Source of the DNA: Paraburkholderia kirstenboschensis
GTDB lineage: Bacteria; Pseudomonadota; Gammaproteobacteria; Burkholderiales; Burkholderiaceae
Direction: 5' to 3'
DNA: 64,000 bases
Assembly: GCF_904848585.1 (NCBI RefSeq)
Contig: NZ_CAJHCR010000020.1
Location: 1-64,000, forward strand
Part shown: in pieces, positions 44,770 through 53,791 of the stretch
How the letters are laid out: each line of letters starts with the position of its first letter
How positions within the stretch are numbered: position 1 is the first letter of the stretch
Notes under the pieces: model-generated
What the model was told of the DNA's origin: nothing
The model's database searches: none
What the model saw: only the letters and a program-made list of their open reading frames with translations
Made by a program: the position numbers and the translations under genes

Positions 44770-45891
44770 ATGACACGGCTTGCATCCATTCTGATCGGTG
44801 GTGACTGCGGTCCCACCCACGGGCCAGAGCAGGGGTTTCCCATCGAAGGTTACACGGAGCTGGTAGCGCCCGCCCTGCGGGAGGCTGATTTCCGCTTCGT
44901 GAACTGCATGCGGACATACTCCACACGTGGAGTGAAGTCGGACCACGCGCCTCAGGTCTGTCAGCCGGTTGAAATGTCAACGCTTTTCACGAGTGGACTG
45001 TTCGACGCAGTGACGATGGCGAACAATCACAGTTTCGATGCAGGCCCGGACGCGATGCTCGACACGCGCAAGCTCTTCCTCGAAAACGGTCTGCTGGTTA
45101 CCGGTGCGGGACGCGATCTGGAGGAGGCCCGTCAGCCAGCGATTATCGAAAAATCAGGTGTACGCGTGGGCTATCTCGGATACACGTCGGTGGCCGCTGC
45201 CGGGACCGAAGCCGCCAACGGAAAACCCGGGGTCGCCAACATCCGCGTCAAGACGACTTACGAACCGCGCGGCCCCCACCAGCCGGTTCGGGTATGGACC
45301 TTTCCGAACCCGCAGGATCTTGCCCGCCTTACGGAGGACATTACCGCTCTGCGCAAGCAGGTGGACGTGGTAGTACTCGCGTACCACGCCGGCGCAATAC
45401 GCCTGCCGCGAATCATCTCCGACTATCAGGTGGAGGTGGCTCACGCAGCAATCGATGCGGGCGCAGATCTGGTCGTCGGACACGCCCCACATATCCCCAA
45501 GGCCATCGAGGTTTACAAGGGCAAGGTCATTTTCTACAGCCTGGGTGTCTTCGCCATGACCAAATCGTTTGCCGCACCCGCATGGACGAACGAGCCGGCA
45601 TGGGCACAGGGCGCCGTGCGCAATTTCATGGACCTCGACCCGGCATATCCCCTGATGCCCTACGGCAAGGACTGCACGCTCGCACTGCTCGCCAAGGCAT
45701 ATGTCTGCTCCCAAGGCGTCGCAAAGGTCTCGTTCCTGCCCGTCAAATTCGATGACCGCTATCGCCCTGAAGTTGTTCGCCCAGGCGATCCGCGGTTCGC
45801 AGAAGTCGTCGAATACATGGAATGGGCCTCGGTAGACATGCCTCACCGATTCGAAGTCGAATGCGATGAAGTCGTAGTCGCGGCACAGTAA
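44770..45891 (+). CDS. CapA-family (PGA_cap) metallophosphatase-like protein
   Basis: A 373-residue CapA/PgsA-like protein. Metal-site motifs of this calcineurin-like group: IGGDCGPTHG at residues 8-17, NCMRTYS where N-x-E is usual, TMANNHSFDAG, VVLAYHAGA, and GHAPHIPKAIEVYKGKVIFY followed by SLGVF. There is no signal peptide or membrane anchor, unlike capsule-anchoring CapA, so it is cytoplasmic. AAGGAGG precedes the ATG. Poly-gamma-glutamate genes capB/C are absent. In this catabolic setting it may be a hydrolase of a pathway intermediate; its substrate is unknown. Confidence 0.82.
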   Translation: MTRLASILIGGDCGPTHGPEQGFPIEGYTELVAPALREADFRFVNCMRTYSTRGVKSDHAPQVCQPVEMSTLFTSGLFDAVTMANNHSFDAGPDAMLDTRKLFLENGLLVTGAGRDLEEARQPAIIEKSGVRVGYLGYTSVAAAGTEAANGKPGVANIRVKTTYEPRGPHQPVRVWTFPNPQDLARLTEDITALRKQVDVVVLAYHAGAIRLPRIISDYQVEVAHAAIDAGADLVVGHAPHIPKAIEVYKGKVIFYSLGVFAMTKSFAAPAWTNEPAWAQGAVRNFMDLDPAYPLMPYGKDCTLALLAKAYVCSQGVAKVSFLPVKFDDRYRPEVVRPGDPRFAEVVEYMEWASVDMPHRFEVECDEVVVAAQ

Positions 45892-45939
45892 GGCACCAGC
45901 CGTTCAACCGTTCAACCGTCAGAGTGAAGGGTAGTTATC

Positions 45940-46716
45940 ATGGATTTGGGCATTATAGGGAAGACAGCGCTCGTCACGGCGTCGAGTGGCGGCATGGGTC
46001 GAAACATCGCTCACTCGCTTGCGGCGGAGGGGGTGAACGTGGTGCTGTTTGCACGCTCGGAAGACAAACTGAACGCGGTCGCAAACGAGATCACACAGCA
46101 GCATGGGGTGCGCGCTGTTGCGAAGGCGGGAGATATGCGCGTGGGCGAAGACGTGGCTGCGCTGGTCGAGGTGGTGAAAGCGGAGTTCGGCGGGCTGGAC
46201 ATTCTCGTCCTCAACACGGCTCGCCCGCCCAATCCTATTCGCGAGACCACCGAGGAGGTCGATATGGCGCGATGGGACGAAGCGTATCAGAACCAGCTCG
46301 CTGGTGTGTTGCAGGTAGTCAGTCAGACGATCCCGTTGATCACTGCGCGCGGATGGGGCCGCGTGATCGCGATCACTTCGGCTTCGGTGAAAGCCCCGAT
46401 GGCCCATCATAGCCTCTCGACGGTCTTCCGGGCCGGTGTGACCGCTTATATGAAGCATCTCGCGAACGAGGTTGGCCTGAGCGGCGTCACGGTCAACTGT
46501 GTCGCGCCGGCCCTCATCGAAACGCCGCATCGAGCCGGATCAGCTGCTTACTCGCCTAGTCAGGCCGAGGCGCGCAAGAAGCTGACGCCTCTAGGCCGGA
46601 TGGGTACCCAAAGCGAACTTGCGGGGGTGGTCACGTTTCTGGCGTCGGTTCAGGCAGGATTCGTTACCGGCGCGACGATCCCGGTTGAAGGCGGAATGGT
46701 GGGATCGCTGTTTTGA
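45940..46716 (+). CDS. SDR-family oxidoreductase with atypical active site
   Basis: A 258-residue SDR-fold protein: ALVTASSGGMGRNIAHSLAA cofactor motif, LVLNTARPPNPI in place of NNAG, and NCVAPALIETPH. The usual YxxxK is absent; the segment reads ITSASVKAPMAHHSLSTVFR followed by AGVTAYMKHLANEV. This LSxxxRAG pattern marks a subgroup of FabG-like proteins lacking the catalytic tyrosine in the normal place. The ending VTGATIPVEGGMVGSLF is standard. It follows the CapA-like gene by 48 bases on the same strand. Activity may be altered or non-redox. Confidence 0.85.
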   Translation: MDLGIIGKTALVTASSGGMGRNIAHSLAAEGVNVVLFARSEDKLNAVANEITQQHGVRAVAKAGDMRVGEDVAALVEVVKAEFGGLDILVLNTARPPNPIRETTEEVDMARWDEAYQNQLAGVLQVVSQTIPLITARGWGRVIAITSASVKAPMAHHSLSTVFRAGVTAYMKHLANEVGLSGVTVNCVAPALIETPHRAGSAAYSPSQAEARKKLTPLGRMGTQSELAGVVTFLASVQAGFVTGATIPVEGGMVGSLF

Positions 46717-46740
46717 ATGTCACTTGTATTTCTGCCCGCA

Positions 46741-47493
46741 TTATTCGGTTTGACCGCCGAACTGACGCGAAATATTCAAAGCTGCCTCGACTACGAGTTT
46801 GATGAAGTTCTTCTCATGCATCTGAATCCGCACAGAGGGCGCGCCAACGGACAGGCAATAGTGCACCTGTCCGTCGACTCCTTTAATCGGGGCCGAGATT
46901 GCCGAGATGCCCACTAGTCGTTCACCGTGCGAGACAGCGTACCCATTCTCCCGAATGCGCTGAAGTTCTTCCAGAAAAGCAGCCCTGGTTTGCTTGGTGG
47001 CTTTCGTAGCGGCCGGCAGCAGCGGCGTCAGATCCGCCTTTGACATATACGCCATCAGCACCTTCGAAGCGGAGCCCCCCTGCAGCGGTATCTGTTCGCC
47101 GGCCTGCACCACTGCTCTAAGAGGGGCCGTAACTGTAGTAATGGAATCGATACACACGCGGTTGGGACCGTTGATCGTATGGAGGGATACGGTTTCTTTT
47201 GTTGTCTCGGCGAGCTCCGTCATAAACGGACGGGAAATCTCGCGGATACCGAGGGTGCCGCGCACGAGACCAGCGAGCCTTGTGAAACGGAATGACAGGC
47301 AGTACTGCTGGTCCTCCAGCCGAACCAGATACCCGGCTCGCTCCAGACTCTGCACAATCCGGAAAGTGGTGGACTTCGGCAAATCGATGCGTTCGGAGAT
47401 TTCCTGAAGAGACAGGCTGCTCCTCTCAACGCTAAAGCTTTCGAAAACAGCCAGAATACGTTCAACCGAGCGCATCATTTCGCAACGTTCCAT
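46741..47493 (-). CDS. IclR-family transcriptional regulator 1
   Basis: A 250-residue IclR regulator. The winged helix-turn-helix has RSVERILAVFESFS, LSLQEISERIDLPKSTTFRI and VQSLERAGYLVRLEDQQYC. The effector (GAF-like) domain has GPNRVCIDSITTVTAPLRAV and GGSASKVLMAYMS. It is strikingly similar to the second IclR protein at 61473-62285, including a nearly identical recognition helix. ATG 47493 is used; ATG 47478 or 47475 are alternatives closer to the conserved MRSVERI. It is the last gene after the tcu/tct genes and probably senses a pathway acid or CoA ester. Confidence 0.92.
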   Translation of the reverse strand: MERCEMMRSVERILAVFESFSVERSSLSLQEISERIDLPKSTTFRIVQSLERAGYLVRLEDQQYCLSFRFTRLAGLVRGTLGIREISRPFMTELAETTKETVSLHTINGPNRVCIDSITTVTAPLRAVVQAGEQIPLQGGSASKVLMAYMSKADLTPLLPAATKATKQTRAAFLEELQRIRENGYAVSHGERLVGISAISAPIKGVDGQVHYCLSVGAPSVRIQMHEKNFIKLVVEAALNISRQFGGQTE

Positions 47494-47683
47494 ACGGGGT
47501 CAAAGACAGCCGTATGGTACATCAGGTGTGGTCGAAACCGGCCCTTCAAATATTCAGGCCGTCGGGACCGCTCTGTGTCTGAGCAGCGGCCCGGGCGGCA
47601 TCGCGCGTCGCAAACCATGCGGTCTGCACCGGAGTGGCCCCCGCCGGCGCGGATGAGCACCCACCCATCGTGCCGCTGTGACA

Positions 47684-49246
47684 TCACTCTTCTGTCAGCG
47701 GAGAGTGAGATAACGGAGGCACCGCTACCTCCGGCGACCCGCCTAACGACCGCTTGCGCAGGTGCGCTCGCCAGGCGAAGTAGCACTGTCCAACGACCAT
47801 CACCGCGCAGATCGCCACGAACGCTGCGCTGATGGGCCGTTGCACGAAGATAGCGAGGTCGCCCCGCGACAGTAGAAGTGCCCGTCGGAAATTTTCCTCG
47901 ACCATCGGTCCGAGAACGTACCCAAGAAGAATAGTGGCTACAGGGAAATCCAGTGCGAGCAAAACCGCTCCGATAATCCCGAAAACCAGTACCTCGCCGA
48001 CCTCGAAAAGACTGTTGTTCGTACTGAAAACACCGACCGCTATGAAGAAGAGCGCGGACGGATACATGAGGCGATAAGGCACCTGCAGGAGTTTCACCCA
48101 AACTCCGATGAGGGGTACGTTTAGCAACACGAGGAGCACATTGCCGATCCAGAAGCTAGCAATCAGCCCCCAGAAAAGATCGGCATGCTGCGTGATCAGT
48201 TGAGGACCAGGCTGGAATCCCTGAATCAGCAAGGCGCCCAGCAGCAGGGCCATTACCGCATCACCCGGGATGCCGAGCGTCATGGTTGGAATGAAGTCAA
48301 CCTGTGTTTTTGCGTGAGCAGACGCTTCAGGACTGGCCACACCTTCAATGGCCCCATGCCCAAATCGCTCCGGATGCTTCGCGATTTTCTTTTCGAGTGC
48401 GTACGCGAGGAAGGTGGTGATAGTCGGGCCAGTACCTGGCATGGCACCGAAAAGTGTCCCCACGAACGTGCCCCTTACCATCGGCCAGAAAGCCTGCCTC
48501 AGCTCCGCTCGCGTTGGTCGCATGTCGCGAAGACGCACCTTTGTCTGCGTCCCGATAAAACTGATCCGGTTGACATTGATCAGGAAATCAGCAACCCCGA
48601 AGAGGCCCATCGAAAGCGCAACGAGTTCGACCTTGTCCGAAAGTTCTGGGAAGCCGAAGGTGAAACGCTCTAGCCCGCTGTTGACGTCTGTGCCTACAAT
48701 CCCCAGCAGCAGGCCGAAGACTGTCATCGCGATCCCTTTAAGGCGCGATCCGCGCGACATCGTCGCCCCAGCAATCAGGCCCAGCAACATGATGGAGACG
48801 ATCTCAGTCGGGCCGAAATCGAAAGCGATCTTGACGAGCCATGGTGAAAGGAAAATCATCACCACGATGCCAACCGAGGCGGCAAAAAATGACGACACCA
48901 TCGTAATGCCCAGCGCCGCCCCCCCACGCCCCTGTTTCGTCATTGGATATCCGTCGATACAGGTTACAGCATGGGGTGGATGCGACGGCAGATTCAACAG
49001 GATCGCACCAAGCGCACCGCCATACTGCGACCCGTAGAATATCCCTGCCAGCATCAGAAGCGCCGGAACCGCGTGCATCGAATAGGTGAGCGGCAGCAGC
49101 ATGGCGATCGCTGAGAGTGCTCCCATGCCGGGAAGCACCCCGATAAGATTGCCGACCAGCACACCGACAAATGACCAGAACAAGTTTTGCGGCATCGCTG
49201 CCACGCTAAAGCCATACATGAGATCATGCAGCGTCTGCGCAATCAT
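47684..49246 (-). CDS. tctA: TctA-type tripartite tricarboxylate transporter permease
   Basis: A 520-residue integral membrane protein with about 12 helices. TctA signatures: NLIGVLPGMGALSAIAMLLP near the N-terminus, YGGALGAILLNLPSHPPHAV, and the internally repeated GAMPGTGPTITTFLAYALEK. The start is an ATG overlapping the TctB stop by four bases (ATGA); an upstream frame extension to 49291 is not needed. It is the main translocation subunit of a secondary carboxylate transporter powered by the ion gradient, working with TctB and a Bug receptor. Confidence 0.93.
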   Translation of the reverse strand: MIAQTLHDLMYGFSVAAMPQNLFWSFVGVLVGNLIGVLPGMGALSAIAMLLPLTYSMHAVPALLMLAGIFYGSQYGGALGAILLNLPSHPPHAVTCIDGYPMTKQGRGGAALGITMVSSFFAASVGIVVMIFLSPWLVKIAFDFGPTEIVSIMLLGLIAGATMSRGSRLKGIAMTVFGLLLGIVGTDVNSGLERFTFGFPELSDKVELVALSMGLFGVADFLINVNRISFIGTQTKVRLRDMRPTRAELRQAFWPMVRGTFVGTLFGAMPGTGPTITTFLAYALEKKIAKHPERFGHGAIEGVASPEASAHAKTQVDFIPTMTLGIPGDAVMALLLGALLIQGFQPGPQLITQHADLFWGLIASFWIGNVLLVLLNVPLIGVWVKLLQVPYRLMYPSALFFIAVGVFSTNNSLFEVGEVLVFGIIGAVLLALDFPVATILLGYVLGPMVEENFRRALLLSRGDLAIFVQRPISAAFVAICAVMVVGQCYFAWRAHLRKRSLGGSPEVAVPPLSHSPLTEE

Positions 49247-49728
49247 AGGACACCCCACTTGAACAACGGCAACTGGATCTGCAGTGCCCACCAGAAGACG
49301 ACCACGGCGATTGCAACCATCGCGAGTGCTAGTAAGACCGCCGATTTAACGTTGTTATCACGATCTCCGAGCGCTGAAATAAAAACCACAGCGAAAGTGC
49401 CCGCGACGAGCCCCAGGTACTTTGTCAGAACGACAAATGCAACCATTCCCAAACCGATGAGAATCCACGCCTTCCACTCCGGTCGCAGCTTCTTTTTCGC
49501 AGCGGGTCTGTCAGGCACCGCCTCCGCATGGACCGCGAGATATCCCTGAACGGCAATCCCGCAACCGACCAGGGCCAGAATGATGCCCAGAAAAAACGGG
49601 AAGAACCCCGGCCCCATCTGAAACAACGTGCCGATATGGTAGGAAACCGAATGCGTCAGCACTGCGGTTCCGACGACGACCAGCAGTGTCCCGCCGATCA
49701 GATCCTTATGTAACAGTGTTCTGTTCAC
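49243..49728 (-). CDS. tctB: TctB-type small transporter subunit
   Basis: A 161-residue membrane protein with four predicted helices (LIGGTLLVVVGTAVLTHSVS, PFFLGIILALVGCGIAVQGY, WILIGLGMVAFVVLTKYLGL, VLLALAMVAIAVVVFWWALQ), as in TctB. GTG at 49728 is chosen because AGGAGG lies seven bases before it; the upstream ATG at 49758 lies before that site. Its stop overlaps the TctA start. The segment PAAKKKLRPEWK is a cytosolic loop. Confidence 0.9.
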   Translation of the reverse strand: MNRTLLHKDLIGGTLLVVVGTAVLTHSVSYHIGTLFQMGPGFFPFFLGIILALVGCGIAVQGYLAVHAEAVPDRPAAKKKLRPEWKAWILIGLGMVAFVVLTKYLGLVAGTFAVVFISALGDRDNNVKSAVLLALAMVAIAVVVFWWALQIQLPLFKWGVL

Positions 49729-49927
49729 GGTGTCTCCTCCTATGAACGTCAATAACACCCAGCTCTCTCTCCGCCCGGAGATGATCTGTTCCTATCACGT
49801 CGCTGCGATGCCGGCGGCGCGGACTTATGATCGATATAGCAATGGTGTCCAGTGCCCGCCGGCAGCATGGCGCGCGGCCAACCGGCCTGACTGCCGGGAC
49901 TTCGCGTTAGCCCCCTCCTGGTGCGTT

Positions 49928-51088
49928 CTACTCCTCAACCATTAACGAAGACGGTTTTCGCTTCTCGATCGCCCACTTCAGCAAAGCGGCGGACCGGTAG
50001 ATACCGTGCGCAAATTTTCCGTAGGGCAGCGTCATGAAAAACGCCAGCACCACACCCAGATGTACGGCCAGCAACACTGGCATCGCATCCGTTTCCCGGG
50101 CGCCCAGCAGTACCAGTCCTGTTAGGCCGGCCAGCCAGAGCAGCGCGATGAATCCGCGATCCATGCCCTTCTGCGATGCATCGCCGTGTAGCGGATGGCG
50201 TCTGAGATTCAGAACAAAAAGGCCGCTGCATCCAACGACAAGGCTCATCCCCCCAAGAGACCCCAGAAACACGGGAATGCTGGTCAGGCCGTAAGGCGCC
50301 TCCAGAGCAAAGAAATAGTGATAAAGGGTGGCGACGCATGTCGATGCAAAACAGAGCATGAAACCGTAGAACGTCAGATGGTGAAACCGTCGCCGGGAAA
50401 GCGAATAGCTGTCGCTGTCGTTGTTACAGCCTTCGCCGTGTCCACCGCCGAGGTATCTGAGCGTCAGCACTGATCCCGCTGCTTCTGCGGCAGCATCGAC
50501 CGACAACACGCCTGGGCTTTCGTTTCTCCAGAATCTGCGCACACCGATCGCCAGCGAGACGACGGCGAGAAGAAACACGGTGCCAAAGATGAGTGCTATC
50601 AGATTGTGGGGGAACACGCTGTAGAAGTTTGCGCTGCCGGGTTGCGGTCTGCCTGAGATCGCGGCAAGGGAGAGAAACAGCGCAAGCCCGCTGGCCAGCG
50701 CCAGTGCGACTGTGGTGCCGTTTCTCCGGTACAACGCGCCGAACGAAGCGGGCCATGCATAGTCCGTATAGGTGTTCACTCGCACCTTCGCCATCGCCTG
50801 AGGCACGTTGACAGCAAACTCATGAGGTGGTGCGTACTGGCACGCGTGCAGACAAGCACCACAGTTGTGGCAAAGGTTCGCGAGGAAATGTACGTCTGCC
50901 CTGCCGAACTCGAGCCGTCGTGTCATTGCGGGAAATACGGCACAGAACCCTTCGCAATACCGGCATGCGTTACAGATCTGCATGATGCGGCTGACTTCCT
51001 TCTCTGCCTGCGTCATGTCAGTTCGGGCGACGACTTCGTTGGTCGCGAGCTCTACGGCCTCGCGGGTCAATGCTTCAAGCGACTGCAT
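49928..51088 (-). CDS. tcuB: TcuB-type tricarballylate/citrate utilization 4Fe-4S/heme membrane protein
   Basis: A 386-residue protein. Two ferredoxin-like cysteine motifs lie at the N-terminus (CNACRYCEGFCAVFP near residue 38 and CHNCGACLHACQY near 73). Several membrane helices with histidines follow (FHHLTFYGFMLCFASTCVAT, LYHYFF, HLGVVLAFFMTLPYGKFAH). This is the TcuB/CitB architecture: it reoxidises the flavin of TcuA and passes electrons to the quinone pool. It overlaps TcuA by 14 bases. The start at 51088 (MQSLEALTREAVELA) follows GGAAG. Confidence 0.93.
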   Translation of the reverse strand: MQSLEALTREAVELATNEVVARTDMTQAEKEVSRIMQICNACRYCEGFCAVFPAMTRRLEFGRADVHFLANLCHNCGACLHACQYAPPHEFAVNVPQAMAKVRVNTYTDYAWPASFGALYRRNGTTVALALASGLALFLSLAAISGRPQPGSANFYSVFPHNLIALIFGTVFLLAVVSLAIGVRRFWRNESPGVLSVDAAAEAAGSVLTLRYLGGGHGEGCNNDSDSYSLSRRRFHHLTFYGFMLCFASTCVATLYHYFFALEAPYGLTSIPVFLGSLGGMSLVVGCSGLFVLNLRRHPLHGDASQKGMDRGFIALLWLAGLTGLVLLGARETDAMPVLLAVHLGVVLAFFMTLPYGKFAHGIYRSAALLKWAIEKRKPSSLMVEE

Positions 51089-52484
51089 GATTGATAGCTT
51101 CCCTGTAGTGCTGCGCCGCTGCCGCGGCCTGAGTGCCGGCGATCCGCCCAAAGGCAGTTCCGATCGACATACCCACACCGGCCGTGTACCCCTTGCCGAG
51201 AATGTTTCCCGCCATCATCTCGCCTGCAACGAACAGGTTCCGGGACGGCTCGCCGCCGAAATGAACAGCGGCATTGGAATTCACCTTCAGGCCGAGGTAT
51301 GTGAATGTGATGCCGGGGCGCAATGCGTATGCGTAGAACGGAGCACGCTCCAACGGCTGGGCCCAATGTGTCTTGGGCGGCGTCAAACCTTCCGTATGAC
51401 AGTCGTCTAGCACGGCGTGATTGAACGTACCGGGCCGGCAAGACTGGTTGTACGTCAGGATTGTCCCCAGAAATTCTTCCTCGTTGAAGCCGAGTGCAGT
51501 CGCCAGTTCGCGCAGCGAGTTCGCTCTAGTACCCGGGAAAACGGGAGGCATGAACCGGCCGATCGCTTTGGAATCGATAATCGAATAGGCAATCTGCCCG
51601 GGTTGCTGCGCAACCAGACGGCCCCAGATCGCGTAACGCTTGGGCCAGAAATCCTCTCCCTCGTCGTAGAAGCGCTTGCCGTCGCGGTTGAGAACCACGC
51701 CCAGCGACACACAGTCGACGCGCGTGCAGATTCCCCCGTCGTAGAGCGGCGCACGCGCATCGATCGCCACGCAATGTGACTGGGACGGGTCACCGATAGC
51801 GTCCGCGCCAGCGTGGATCATGAACTTCAGCAATGTGCCCTGATTGAACCGGGTGCCACGGATCAGAAAGTTGTCTGCCACCCAGACACCGTCCACCTGC
51901 CCCCATGCCTCACGCAGCCATTCGCGATTCGATTCGAAGCCACCGGCTGCCAGCACACAGCTTTTCGCTGCAATGCGCTCATTGCCGATCCTTGCGGCTA
52001 CGAACCGTGTGCCGTCGAGCTCGATCGAATCGACGGGGGCGTTGTAACGGATAGCGACACCGATCGCCTCAGCGCTCCGGTAATAGGCATTTACCAGCGC
52101 TTTTCCACCGCCCATAAAGAAGGCGTTGGTACGGGCTACGTGAAGAGCGCCGGAAAGCGGGGGCTGGAAGTGCACTCCGTGCTTTCTCATCCAGTCACGG
52201 CAACTCGAAGACGCGCGAATTGCGATACGCGCCAGTTCCTCATTTGTGTTGCCACCCGTTACCTTGAGCAGGTCTTGCCAGAACTCCTCTTCCGGATAGG
52301 CCTCAACGAGTACGTCCTGTGGTGCGTCATGCATGCAGCGCAGGTTGCGCGTATGCTGTGAATTGCCGCCGCGCCACTCCCGCGGGGCTGCTTCAAGTAG
52401 AAGTACGCTGGCACCTGCTTCCCGCGCCATGATCGCGGCGCAGAGTGCTGCGTTGCCTCCTCCGATTACGAGAACGTCTACCAT
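51075..52484 (-). CDS. tcuA: TcuA-type FAD-dependent tricarballylate dehydrogenase
   Basis: A 469-residue flavoprotein of the fumarate-reductase/succinate-dehydrogenase family. FAD motif MVDVLVIGGGNAALCAAIMA at the N-terminus, TRNLRCMHDAPQDVLVEAYP and FFMGGGKALVNAYYRSAEA as in TcuA, and GICTRVDCVSLGVVLNRDGK. The C-terminus has LFVAGEMMAGNILGKGYTAG. ATG 52484 gives the standard TcuA start; ATG 52511 adds nine residues. TcuA oxidises tricarballylate to cis-aconitate. The close match makes a tricarballylate-like acid a probable cluster intermediate or substrate. Overlaps tcuB. Confidence 0.93.
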   Translation of the reverse strand: MVDVLVIGGGNAALCAAIMAREAGASVLLLEAAPREWRGGNSQHTRNLRCMHDAPQDVLVEAYPEEEFWQDLLKVTGGNTNEELARIAIRASSSCRDWMRKHGVHFQPPLSGALHVARTNAFFMGGGKALVNAYYRSAEAIGVAIRYNAPVDSIELDGTRFVAARIGNERIAAKSCVLAAGGFESNREWLREAWGQVDGVWVADNFLIRGTRFNQGTLLKFMIHAGADAIGDPSQSHCVAIDARAPLYDGGICTRVDCVSLGVVLNRDGKRFYDEGEDFWPKRYAIWGRLVAQQPGQIAYSIIDSKAIGRFMPPVFPGTRANSLRELATALGFNEEEFLGTILTYNQSCRPGTFNHAVLDDCHTEGLTPPKTHWAQPLERAPFYAYALRPGITFTYLGLKVNSNAAVHFGGEPSRNLFVAGEMMAGNILGKGYTAGVGMSIGTAFGRIAGTQAAAAAQHYREAINHAVA

Positions 52485-52614
52485 GATATCTGTCCTATTC
52501 TGAGAGGCCATGCTACGGCGGCGTTGGGGTCATCGCCACCAGCCTTCGGACAACACGTGTTCATTTTTTTTAAAGACCCAACCCGCTTCTCGTGCACCAA
52601 CTCAACAAGAGCGA

Positions 52615-52872
52615 CTAGTCGCTGGCACCAGACGCCTGCAGATGCAAAGTAAACGACGGCCTGCGCCGGTCGGGCGGCAAGACGCTCCATGAGCCGTCCA
52701 TATGCCGAAAGAGGAAGAGCGCTATTTCGCTATCCGAATCTTTTTCTCGGACACAAACGTACCGCGCGCCCCATCTCACACCCGGGAACCGGGTCACGAT
52801 GATGCGGGCCCGGCACGCCGGTCCGAACCACTTGTCGATGTTCCATCTCAACGAGCGCACGATCTGTTGCAT
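52615..52872 (-). CDS. Small hypothetical protein
   Basis: An 85-residue frame starting MQQIVRSLRWNIDKWFGPAC with a mixed, protein-like composition (TRFPGVRWGARYVCVREKDS, IALFLFRHMDGSWSVLPPDR). It lies 86 bases downstream of the enoyl-CoA hydratase gene on the same strand, at the end of the acyl-CoA synthetase operon. ATG 52872 is preferred over TTG 52905. I recall similar short hypothetical proteins in Burkholderiales but cannot name a family. No signal peptide or motif. Confidence 0.5.
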   Translation of the reverse strand: MQQIVRSLRWNIDKWFGPACRARIIVTRFPGVRWGARYVCVREKDSDSEIALFLFRHMDGSWSVLPPDRRRPSFTLHLQASGASD

Positions 52873-52958
52873 GGTCTGATCTGATAGGGGCGAGGTCTGC
52901 TCCAAGCCTCGCTGCTAGTTTGACGCGCGGGCCGGCCGTACTGGATGCTTGAGGCGCT

Positions 52959-53747
52959 TCACCGCCCCTTGAATTCGCCCTTGCGCTTATCCTTGTACGC
53001 CGTGATCGCTTCCCGATAGTCCTCAGTCGACTGGACTACCGCCATAAGAGCCGAGGTGGTCTCGAGGCTGGTGCGAAGATCCGTGCGCATTGACTGGTTC
53101 ATCAGCTTCTTGATATCACGTGTCTGAACGGGTGGTCCGTCCGCCAGACGGGTCGCAAATGCCAGCGTTTCGTCCTGAAGGCTTTCGTCCGGCATCACGC
53201 GATTGACAATGCCGAGTCTGTTCGCTTCGTATGCGTCGACGAAGTCGCCCGTCCACAGCAGTTCGAGCGCCTTAGCCGGCCCAACTAGCCTTGGGAGAAA
53301 GTAGCAACCTCCGTTACCCGGGATCAGGCCGATCCGGATGTACGCTTCTGCGAACCGGGCCGATCGGGCGGCAAAGCGGATGTCACACATGAGCGACAGG
53401 TCCATCCCCGCGCCGACGGCCGCACCGTTCACGGCCGCAATCAACGGCTTTTCGAATTCCTCAACCGCCAGAGCGACCTTGTGAGTAACACGCTGGAGTC
53501 GGTGTTTTCGCTCAAGCGGCGTGGGGTCCCCGCCTTCGGCCGCGCGGCGCCCGAGATCACCGCCCGAGCAGAATGCGTCTCCTGCTCCCGTGAGAATGAA
53601 ACTTCCTACATCGTCGTCGTCGTTCGCTTTCTTGAGCTCGTTGCGAAGCAACTCAAGCATGTCCTCGCTCAACGCGTTCTTTTTCTCCGGCCGATTCAGC
53701 GTAGCAACCACTACACGACCAACCCTGCTGATTTCAAGATCCGCCAC
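52959..53747 (-). CDS. Enoyl-CoA hydratase/isomerase family protein 1
   Basis: A 262-residue crotonase-fold enzyme: VATLNRPEKKNALSEDMLEL, SFILTGAGDAFCSGGDLG (oxyanion hole), VNGAAVGAGMDLSLMCDIRF, then FAEAYIRIGLIPGNGGCYFL. The Glu of AEAYIRIGL fits one catalytic position. Start is GTG with GGAG six bases upstream. It belongs to the acyl-CoA synthetase - reductase - crotonase - crotonase operon and would hydrate or isomerise an enoyl-CoA, feeding the FadB-like enzyme and thiolase. Confidence 0.92.
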   Translation of the reverse strand: MADLEISRVGRVVVATLNRPEKKNALSEDMLELLRNELKKANDDDDVGSFILTGAGDAFCSGGDLGRRAAEGGDPTPLERKHRLQRVTHKVALAVEEFEKPLIAAVNGAAVGAGMDLSLMCDIRFAARSARFAEAYIRIGLIPGNGGCYFLPRLVGPAKALELLWTGDFVDAYEANRLGIVNRVMPDESLQDETLAFATRLADGPPVQTRDIKKLMNQSMRTDLRTSLETTSALMAVVQSTEDYREAITAYKDKRKGEFKGR

Positions 53748-53791
53748 GTCCGTCTCCGTTTAAATTCGTAATCTGCCGGGCACCGCGCCCC

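Noticed and set aside
45900..45925. Short direct repeat CGTTCAAC x2 before the SDR gene
   Set aside because: Only two 9-10-base copies; too short to support a regulatory or mobile role.
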